Shown: in pieces, positions 54,801-60,438 of the stretch
How the letters are laid out: each line of letters begins with the position of its first letter
Numbering within the stretch: the first letter of the stretch is position 1
Assembly (NCBI GenBank): GCA_017454745.1
Contig: JAFTCL010000083.1
Coordinates: 1 to 64,000 of the forward strand
Origin: Kiritimatiellia bacterium
Lineage (GTDB): Bacteria; Verrucomicrobiota; Kiritimatiellia; RFP12; UBA1067
DNA length: 64,000 bases
Reading direction: 5' to 3'
The notes under the pieces: model-generated
The model's input: the letters and a program-made list of their open reading frames with translations, nothing else
Database searches by the model: none
What the model was told of the DNA's origin: nothing
Program-made: the position numbers and the translations under genes

Positions 54801-57148
54801 GTACGGTTTACATTCAGCATTCCAACCGCGGCGTTTGGATGACGCTCAACGATCGGGTTTGGGATATGTACAGCCTGTCGCTAGGCACTTCGAACATGTA
54901 TGCCAACGTGCGCATCGGCGACGGTTCGTCAATCACGGTAAGCGGTTACCGTTTCACCATGGGCAGCGTCAATCCTAAACCGTTACCCACCCGCGTTGAA
55001 ATAACCGATGGCGGCGAATTGAACTTTACCGCCGCTACAAGGACAGGCGTGTTGATTGGTTTCTATGAAGGGGTTAGCGGTTACCGCCACGAGTTGGTGG
55101 TGGACGGCGGATCGTTCAATGTCCCCAACACTTCCGTTTATGTCGGGTACTGTTCGCAGTACGCATACCTGACCCTGAATGCCGGCCTGGTGTCCGCCAA
55201 AGGCGTTAACGCCAGATGCAATATCGGCGAAAATGGCGGCGCGAACGGGACGTTCTCCACCGTCGCGCACGACGAGCGTTTTTCGCAGTATGGCGGGACA
55301 CTGGAGTTGGGGGGGAGTGGATTCGGCACAACCCACGACAAACAGGGGATGCCGCATCTTGATCTGTCCAACGGCGTGTTGCGGGCAACGGCGGACTTTT
55401 CCAACACCTACGGGATGCTGACCGCGGCGTTTGGCGAGTCGCCGGCCGGAGGCGGTAAATACACCGTTGACCTCAATGGCCATGCGGTAAATTGGAACAA
55501 CGCTTTGCTGGGCGCGGCGGATGTGTCCATCACCGGCGCGGGTTCGTTCAGCACCGACCCCAAGTTGCAGGGCATCCCTACCGGAAAGTGGGCGGTGGAG
55601 AATTCCGCGGCAAATGTTGACCTTTCCGGCGCGGCCGGATTCGCCGGAGGTTTGGAGCTTGGCGAGGATGTAAAGGCCCAGATTGATATCGGGACCACCA
55701 ATCTGGTGGAATATGCGTTGTTTACCTCCAAGACCTTCGCGACTTTGGATGATGCGTTGGCCTGTTCGAACTCTTATCCGTTGGTGGCCAGCTCGTTTAA
55801 GCAGTTGCACACTTACATGTCCGCCGGGACGATTGGCAAAGTTTATTTCTGCTACCGTGGCCAGTTCTACGTTCCGGAAAACAAAGCCGGCACATGGTAC
55901 TTTGGCGGTACTTACGACAACCAGTTGGTGTTTGACATAGACGGCGTTAACCTGATTAAGACCACTACCTACAAAGAAATCGCCACCGCCAGCGTGCAAC
56001 TCGCCGCCGGTTGGCACGATTTCCGGGTGATCGCATGGGATGACGGCGGCGGACAGGGAGCGCATCCGGATGCCGGCAATAGTTGGAGCGGTAATATGGC
56101 TTTGGGATATTCAACCGACGCTTGGTCGGAGGATAATGATCTGGCCACGGTTTATGCCCGTTTCGACACTGACACGTTGGCTATGCGCATTTCACCTGAA
56201 AGTGCTAGCCGGACTGGAGTCCGGATGAGGTTGAAAGGTGAATCCTCTATCGATACATACGCGTTGCCAACCGAGACGTATGTGTCGTATGACAACGAGA
56301 CCAACTCGCTTGACGCGGTCCACTTATTCAACACGTTCGATTTGTCCAAGAGTAATAACGTTCGTTTCGACGGTTGGTTTAAGGTGCCTGAAGAGAATGC
56401 CGGTGTATGGAACTTCACCGGACAGTATGACGACCGCATCTGTTTGGAGATTGACGGGGTCGTCGTGTTGGCGACTACGGCCTACAATGCTTCGAAGTCC
56501 GGAAGTGCCACGCTTGACGCCGGATGGCACCGTTTCGTGATATCGGTTTACGATGGCTCCGGCAGTTGGGGCGGCAAGCTGAAGGATGACAATAACTTGG
56601 TCTGCGCACTCAAGGTCAAAGCCGCAAACGCGGAGAAGACTCTGGCCTTCAACGGCGACAACTTCCGAATCGTGTTCTCGGCGGTTGACACCCAGAAAGA
56701 CCATCTCGCCGGTTTGGATGGCGTCGTTACGCTAGCTGAAGGATCGAAGCTTACCAACAACGCTTTGGGGGCCTGCCCGATTCTTGGCACATTGACCGGC
56801 ACGGGGGCGCTTGTCGGCAGGTTCGCATTCGTCGGATCTAACAGTTGCTGGCGTGTCCAGGGCAGTGGTGGAAGATTGGATGTTGCGGACTATGCCGGCG
56901 TTACCAATACTGACTTCGTAAAGCAACTTGCCAATGTCGATGTTGAGTTCCCGGACGGTGATGCGGCAATGGCGCGTTACACGCTTTGTTCCGCCGGTGA
57001 TTTGACCGCGCCGGAAGCGGAAGCGATCAAGGTTACCGCCACCGGCAAGGACGGTGAGGAGTTGCCGGGGTGGAGTGCGGCGCTGGCGGGGGACAAACTT
57101 GTCCTCATCAACCCGCATCCGCAGGGAACACTGTTCATGCTTCATTAA
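48857..57148 (+). CDS. Giant secreted glycerophosphodiesterase with LamG, beta-helix and PA14-like domains
   Basis: A 2763-residue secreted protein. Approximate order: signal peptide 1-22; glycerophosphodiester phosphodiesterase 24-265 (IISHRGESSDAPENT, MECDVYVTADG, MHDKSM); a short helical linker; LamG-like domain 310-550; a galactose-binding-like domain 735-915 (VFNGDFAMNG to AIILDDVSF); a long beta-helix region 920-2300 with autotransporter-type strand repeats (SKRGNGTLTF near 1353, VKDGGGTLLI near 1625); two PA14-like domains near 2310-2405 and 2495-2580; a final strand region ending GTLFMLH. There is no C-terminal barrel, LPXTG or lipobox. SD aaggag lies before ATG. It may cleave glycerophosphodiesters at the cell surface or in host lipids. 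Confidence 0.87.
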   Translation: MKMRKLVLCLLAMVGLSAFGAVSVPMIISHRGESSDAPENTMAAFRLAVERGVDAMECDVYVTADGVPVIMHDKSMRRTTGVNSNITDLPVSTVTNTAATAFGSWASSEYSEEKVPTLAQYLALLRDSEIKAVIELKEGNPNSDTFINAVAAAVVSEAAATPERVVFISFGADLVSKIRQVLPTYPALYLVSACPSDVNNLIATMAECHATGVDASSGFNADYVAAVRGAGYSFVTWTVDSTATAYNQTMMGVDGITTNTGKVLKDYITDKIDELNAEEAARMAVYAELIERNVPARGGWMRVDADSYADGMLINFDGIRNQGLNQPHNASAESWVNLGSLGTGINLSFTGAIIWEDDGFYFNQATRAVTAGNCALPAVFSMQYAMDIPDIATATQTTFPNYFSVVKSKLDNGVFTRNDNKQCLEMKLTEYGVSEKPRLFVYNWEGRYATFILDTATVYGTQTTNLDYSVSRSSAKATSYPWMFGSGSGGKTDGSGFADRYARGTYKSIRFYDHVLTTDEISWNRMIDEIRFRGVDDPIMVKVASSDPRFEGVEGNGDYLLTSAHTFSATNMVYNGDVFSPSGYVLETWNPSTESWVAADAVPDTSYTYTPGVSPSRVRLTWQWTGITRINGVYDLATEAAEVSGDVLVADGAKIVSSAFDEGQTGLTASGSFTVQGALTFDLNGFSGGTYTLVSAENVVLENGATVVLSNVGELTGIRRTLTCTDNSIVLTVERDGSLDEFVFNGDFAMNGTTVGNENTANAGTNWSYAYNPGFSIPWWKTSNTQCGLTVTNTPWLAIGQTNGGTYSYFVQSTECELSQNLGTVPAGIYRFSYNIAARPSHTQSLMDVTVGKNGTAMFEYRTEELTNTLFECYESVIVLTEAANYGLSFKHLVPSGDKAIILDDVSFRREETSGWSLSGGSAVIDGTGLGAAVPGRSFVDGDATIRSGSLLTFTPVYGTATLNVGGTLAVEGSVAVNIKGPDSLLCGEYSLIEAGQLTMANGAAFSLTSSVVFGENRAGVLELTDTGLKLRVYPTGNPIYKRNNTLSGNYIFWQPQGNHYWQTKSNWSSGAVPGFDANQRIIFTVADSVEINAYSKWTSGNAYLCFYNGTKTPVEFSASSGDFGLDTTSQGASGWAIVRGYGVGGYLRVNNGTYNVSYVYPNGNSDESEFSYARFELLGGSLTGTKSFLNCNFDLSRSDVLIDGCNVKFTNDYNSNINAFTKQVFRLVSGSLSVNNFQLGAGNYSMFDGEMSGGELTCAGNFSFNGANPDAAKFVLKGGRLITDTIMRSNSKAVFLIDGGTLSPYGNADGWLYSANFLTVTKGGTVLADTDGHNVRWMATVADDEGGYDFSLSKRGNGTLTFNADQLFTGTLAVDSGTLATVHSLSAGEITVASGASFSVANAAINTLTLPSITLAPGAVLEFDVNPDGCDVLAFTSIDITSASAEHPVYIDVSLSGMATLDDDTSYTLISRGVTDASKFELRGVAGSLSVRNGALIMTKSAATSNEWSGLANDGGKWSTGGNWRNGEPPVSGGSAVFNTSAGTTLFDITGLALSEMFFGEDAGAFVHTGDDSLTIYTSITNLSNYAQDIKMPVTLGVDGLGFSVYSAGDLIITNTITPALKTLVKDGGGTLLINDNAIACLSRLDINSGTVKLNGRTGTVLSANDEGGEIHIADGAGLDINHAPAASGIALASDEVTHGKVIYFEGNGPDGNGALYNSNNNTTWTGYFSHLVLTGDAKVGGGHMSLRTVANSALNDNVIEGPYALDIANQVDGLGFTQVAVNFDLKREDITGKTQLEGAQTGVIDEGVHVKNGGNVVLYGTTLPAGIPVTVDDNATGAFSLGSGTSYIQSAFTVGGDATAAFSANNTAYLTGSVTNNGLISYTGTGNIYFDCVPVVGGTYKNTAGSLWFTPAVDSPESRITVDSSSTLVFGANSGSGALPRFGAISATASKNVYFRPCASVALENDLFDDVVNKSRSSNGTVYIQHSNRGVWMTLNDRVWDMYSLSLGTSNMYANVRIGDGSSITVSGYRFTMGSVNPKPLPTRVEITDGGELNFTAATRTGVLIGFYEGVSGYRHELVVDGGSFNVPNTSVYVGYCSQYAYLTLNAGLVSAKGVNARCNIGENGGANGTFSTVAHDERFSQYGGTLELGGSGFGTTHDKQGMPHLDLSNGVLRATADFSNTYGMLTAAFGESPAGGGKYTVDLNGHAVNWNNALLGAADVSITGAGSFSTDPKLQGIPTGKWAVENSAANVDLSGAAGFAGGLELGEDVKAQIDIGTTNLVEYALFTSKTFATLDDALACSNSYPLVASSFKQLHTYMSAGTIGKVYFCYRGQFYVPENKAGTWYFGGTYDNQLVFDIDGVNLIKTTTYKEIATASVQLAAGWHDFRVIAWDDGGGQGAHPDAGNSWSGNMALGYSTDAWSEDNDLATVYARFDTDTLAMRISPESASRTGVRMRLKGESSIDTYALPTETYVSYDNETNSLDAVHLFNTFDLSKSNNVRFDGWFKVPEENAGVWNFTGQYDDRICLEIDGVVVLATTAYNASKSGSATLDAGWHRFVISVYDGSGSWGGKLKDDNNLVCALKVKAANAEKTLAFNGDNFRIVFSAVDTQKDHLAGLDGVVTLAEGSKLTNNALGACPILGTLTGTGALVGRFAFVGSNSCWRVQGSGGRLDVADYAGVTNTDFVKQLANVDVEFPDGDAAMARYTLCSAGDLTAPEAEAIKVTATGKDGEELPGWSAALAGDKLVLINPHPQGTLFMLH

Positions 57149-57161
57149 TTCCAAAAATGTT

Positions 57162-57190
57162 GGGAGAATCCGGGATGCCCGGATTCTCCC
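57162..57190 (+). terminator. Perfect hairpin before the chromate transporter genes
   Basis: A 13-base perfect stem (57162-57174 with 57178-57190) and a 3-base loop, 13 bases after the giant gene stop and 13 bases before the chrA GTG start. There is no T-run, so it may be a factor-dependent terminator, mRNA stabiliser or attenuator rather than a classical intrinsic terminator. Confidence 0.55.
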
Positions 57191-57203
57191 GAAGGTTGTC
57201 GGT

Positions 57204-57788
57204 GTGTTTAAAGATAATACGCGCTCAAAACCGGAGCATCGGCTGTTAACGTTGGCTTGGATCTTTTTTTACATTTCTTCGGTCACCCTGGGCGGGGGAA
57301 TGGCGATGTTACCGGTTATGCAAAGGGAATTCGTCGAAAAGCGAGGTTGGCTGACCGACGATGAAATGGTTGACGTGGTGGCGGTGGTGCAATCGCTGCC
57401 GGGAACGATCGCGGTTAACATGGCGGTATTGCTGGGCTACCGGATTTGTGGTTTTCCCGGAGCGGTTGTGTCGGCGTTCGCATCGGTAGTGGTGCCGTTT
57501 GCGGCCATTGTGTTTCTGGCTGCCGGACGTTCGTTGTTGGCTGATTCGCCGACTCTCGACCATATTTTCCTTGGCGTTCGCGCAGGGGTGTCGGCGCTGA
57601 TTCTGCTCTCTGCCGTCAAACTGTCTAAAAGCGTGTTAAAGAAGCCTTTGGCATGGTTTCTGGGCGCGGCCAGTTTTATCGCTTGCGTGATATTTGAAAT
57701 CGATATGACGCTGGTGATTATGGCTGGGTTGGCGGTAGGGTTGGCGTTGCTGGCGGTAAATGCGTTCCGTCGGGGGGTGAAACAATGA
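57204..57788 (+). CDS. chrA: Chromate transporter, N-terminal half (ChrA family)
   Basis: A 194-residue membrane protein with six or so spans. The family signature SSVTLGGGMAMLPVMQREF is followed by WLTDDEMVDVVAVVQSLPGT. Short-chain ChrA proteins are encoded as adjacent pairs; this is the first of the pair. GTG 57204 is chosen because an aagg SD lies eight bases upstream and the conserved region starts about 15 residues in; longer readings run back into the previous gene. The stop overlaps the next ATG (ATGA). Substrate is inferred from family; in anaerobes it may not be chromate. Confidence 0.85.
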   Translation: MFKDNTRSKPEHRLLTLAWIFFYISSVTLGGGMAMLPVMQREFVEKRGWLTDDEMVDVVAVVQSLPGTIAVNMAVLLGYRICGFPGAVVSAFASVVVPFAAIVFLAAGRSLLADSPTLDHIFLGVRAGVSALILLSAVKLSKSVLKKPLAWFLGAASFIACVIFEIDMTLVIMAGLAVGLALLAVNAFRRGVKQ

Positions 57789-58369
57789 GTCTGTTGCAGT
57801 TGTATCTGCTGTTTGCGAAAGTGTCAACGCTGACCTTTGGCGGCGGTTATGCGATGATTCCGTTGTTTCAGGATGAGATTGTGGTAAAGCACGCATATAT
57901 GGACGCGCCAGAATTCGCCAATCTGGTAGCACTGGCACAGGTCACACCGGGGCCGTTAGGGTTGAACGCCGCTACGTTTGTGGGGATGAATCAAGCCGGG
58001 ATCCCCGGCGCGTTGTGCGCAACGCTGGGGATGGTGACACCGTCATTTTTGTTTACTGTAGCCGCCGCAATTTTTTTGCGGCGAATGGCGAAATCGAAAA
58101 ACCTTGGTACGGTGCTTTCCGGTATCCGTCCTTGCGTACTGGGAATCATTGCGGCGGCAGTGGTGTTCTTTGCCGAGACCTCGGTGCTTACCTGCAAGTT
58201 ACGGGAACTGCTGCATAACCCTGCCAGAGGTATCTGCTGGCAGGGTGCGGTTGTTTTCGCGGTGGTGCTGGCCGTACAGTTGCGGTGGAAGCGGCTCAAC
58301 GTGGTGTGGCTGCTGGCAATCTCTGCCGTGCTGGGGTGGCTGCTGTTCCTTTGTTCGCGCAACTGCTAA
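57785..58369 (+). CDS. chrA: Chromate transporter, C-terminal half (ChrA family)
   Basis: 194 residues with the mirrored signature VSTLTFGGGYAMIPLFQDEI and ALAQVTPGPLGLNAATFVG, then several spans. It overlaps the previous gene by four bases and forms the usual bicistronic short-chain ChrA pair, thought to assemble as antiparallel partners. Its 3' end overlaps by four bases the 3' end of the convergent epimerase gene. No terminator is visible between the convergent genes. Confidence 0.87.
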   Translation: MSLLQLYLLFAKVSTLTFGGGYAMIPLFQDEIVVKHAYMDAPEFANLVALAQVTPGPLGLNAATFVGMNQAGIPGALCATLGMVTPSFLFTVAAAIFLRRMAKSKNLGTVLSGIRPCVLGIIAAAVVFFAETSVLTCKLRELLHNPARGICWQGAVVFAVVLAVQLRWKRLNVVWLLAISAVLGWLLFLCSRNC

Positions 58370-59538
58370 AGATCGCGGGTCAGTTCCCAGGTTTTCACCA
58401 GCATCCGCGGAATGTGGAACGGACCTTTGAAGAGGTTGCCCTTTGCGGGTTGCGCCACTGTGCCGTCCCGATGGAGGTAACCGTACCATTCGGGGTGTTT
58501 CAGGTCTTTGAAATGCGCCCACGTCCAATCGCTGACTAGCTGGTGCATCTTGCGGTATTTGGGCTTGCGGGTCAAGCGGTAGGCGTAAGCCGAAGCAATG
58601 ATAGCCTCACAGTGCGGCCACCAGAATTTCATATCCTGCTCGTAGCACTGAGGCGGCAGATTCCGGCAATCCTTGAAGGAAACGATGCCGCCGAATTGTT
58701 TGTCCCAACCCCAAGCCCACGACCAATCCAGTATTTGCAGCGCGGTGGAGAGTAGTTTCTGATCGTTGCGGGCCGTGGCCACCTCCATTAAAAACCAGGC
58801 GGTTTCAATGCAGTGGCCGGGATTGATCACCCGTCCGGCGAGAGTGTCGATGAACTCGCCGTTCGGGCCGACCGTCTCCAGCAGTGCCTTGAATTCGGGA
58901 TGGATGAAGTAACGGGTCAAGGAATCGATGGACTCGTCAATCTGCCGATCCAACAACGGGTCGTCCGAAATCTGCTTGAGCACATTTGCCACGTTGATGA
59001 GAATCATTGTCAGCGAGTGCCCTTGGGCGGCAAATGCCGGTTCGTATTTTGCCGGCATCCATTTGTTAGGGTGCGCGGTGAATTTCCGGATTCGCTTGAA
59101 CAGGTTGACGGCTTTTCTGCCCCATTTACGGTCGCCGCTGGCCAACGAATATTCCGCATAGGCAAGCGCGGCGAAACACTCGGAAAAAACGTAACGGCGT
59201 TTTCTGAGGCCGATGCCGTCGGCGGTGACCTCGAAAAACGCGCGTCCGTCTTGGTCGAAACAATGTTCGTCAAGAAATTCGCAGCAACTGCGACTTGCGA
59301 CCAAATATTCCGGATTCTTTTCCAGCCGGTTGTAGGCATATGCGCAAATCCAGCCGAACCGGCCTTGGAACCAAACGGATTTAGTAGTGTCCATTAACGA
59401 TCCGTCGCGGTTTAGACAGGTATAGACGCCACCGTGCGAACGATCCCATCCGTATTTCAGCCAGAACGGCATGACGTTGTCAAGAAACTCCGTCTTATAG
59501 ACCAAATTCCATTTATGCCAATAGGGGGACTGTTTCAT
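58366..59538 (-). CDS. N-acylglucosamine 2-epimerase (AGE/RenBP family)
   Basis: It interconverts N-acetylmannosamine and N-acetylglucosamine, the step after sialate cleavage. The 390-residue (alpha/alpha)6-barrel protein has family histidines in NPGHCIETAWF, WWPHCEAI and GPFHIPRM, and conserved FQGRFGWICAYAY. In the AGE superfamily cellobiose 2-epimerases look similar, but the adjacent nanA and sialate symporter make the acylglucosamine epimerase role much more likely. It replaces the NanE/NanK route of Enterobacteria. The gene begins 3 bases after nanA and closes the operon. Confidence 0.88.
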   Translation of the reverse strand: MKQSPYWHKWNLVYKTEFLDNVMPFWLKYGWDRSHGGVYTCLNRDGSLMDTTKSVWFQGRFGWICAYAYNRLEKNPEYLVASRSCCEFLDEHCFDQDGRAFFEVTADGIGLRKRRYVFSECFAALAYAEYSLASGDRKWGRKAVNLFKRIRKFTAHPNKWMPAKYEPAFAAQGHSLTMILINVANVLKQISDDPLLDRQIDESIDSLTRYFIHPEFKALLETVGPNGEFIDTLAGRVINPGHCIETAWFLMEVATARNDQKLLSTALQILDWSWAWGWDKQFGGIVSFKDCRNLPPQCYEQDMKFWWPHCEAIIASAYAYRLTRKPKYRKMHQLVSDWTWAHFKDLKHPEWYGYLHRDGTVAQPAKGNLFKGPFHIPRMLVKTWELTRDL

Positions 59539-59541
59539 TGT

Positions 59542-60438
59542 TTACCTATATCCGATTTTTTTCAGTCTGGAGACGCAATCTGCCTTGGCGGCTTCGGAAA
59601 GCGCGACGTTCGGGCGACGGACGTCGCCTAAGTCCAGATCCCAAACTTTCATCATCGCCTTACCTCCGGCGACACCGCCGTACTGCACCAGAATGTCCAC
59701 AATGTCGCAAACCTTCTTCATGCCGGTCTGCGCCTTTTTAAGGTCACCCTTTTTGACCGCGTCCCAAATTTTGTAGTAAACCCCGGCGGCATAATTGTAG
59801 GTCGAGCCGATGGCAGATTGCGCCCCGCACGCCACCGCGCCGGCGAACCATTCATCGATGCCCCAGGTGATATCGTACTTCCCGCCGCAGGCGCGAAGGC
59901 AACGCTGATACATATAGAGGTCGGCGTAGTTGAATTTGATTCCGGCGAGATTGCCGATCTTGCCGTCCGCCTTTTCAAGGAACGCCTGCATATCGAAGTT
60001 AACCCCGGACATTCCGGTGTGGTAGTAGTAAAACGGCAGTTTTGTGCTGGTCTGCAACGCTTCGTTCAGGTAGTCAATCAGAGCATCGATAGAACCCGGC
60101 TTGAAGAAATTCGGCGGAACGATGGAGGTGGCGTCCATGCCGCATTCTACCGCGTGGGCGCCGAGTTCCTGCACGTCCGGGATTGCTAACGCGCCGATGT
60201 GCGCTATCAGGTACAGTTTGCCTTTGGCGGCTGCCGTCCAGGCGTCGAACAGGGCCTTGCGTTCGGCTACGGAACAGCAGATGCCCTCTCCGGTGGTGCC
60301 GGAAATGTAAACGCCGGTAACATTCTGCCGCACCAGCAGGTCGGCTTGCTTGGATACCAGCGCGAGATTGACGCTGCCGTCGGCGTTGAACGGCGTGTGG
60401 GCAGCCGCGATTAATCCCTTAAGTTTCTTGATGGCCAT
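59542..60438 (-). CDS. nanA: N-acetylneuraminate lyase
   Basis: It splits N-acetylneuraminate into N-acetylmannosamine and pyruvate in the cytoplasm. 298 residues of the DHDPS/NAL TIM-barrel family. Residues 47-52 are GTTGEG (carboxylate binding), Tyr139 lies in FYYYHTGMSG, and Schiff-base Lys168 in AGIKFNYAD. The Tyr-Tyr-His-Thr context distinguishes NanA from dihydrodipicolinate synthase. ATG overlaps the symporter stop (TAATG), so they are translationally coupled. The operon context with a mutarotase/symporter and an AGE epimerase confirms the sialic acid assignment. Confidence 0.93.
   Translation of the reverse strand: MAIKKLKGLIAAAHTPFNADGSVNLALVSKQADLLVRQNVTGVYISGTTGEGICCSVAERKALFDAWTAAAKGKLYLIAHIGALAIPDVQELGAHAVECGMDATSIVPPNFFKPGSIDALIDYLNEALQTSTKLPFYYYHTGMSGVNFDMQAFLEKADGKIGNLAGIKFNYADLYMYQRCLRACGGKYDITWGIDEWFAGAVACGAQSAIGSTYNYAAGVYYKIWDAVKKGDLKKAQTGMKKVCDIVDILVQYGGVAGGKAMMKVWDLDLGDVRRPNVALSEAAKADCVSRLKKIGYR

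Noticed and set aside
54983-56065. 360-codon minus-strand open frame within the giant GDPD gene
   Set aside because: It is antisense to the PA14-like and beta-helix coding region and has no SD or domain signature.
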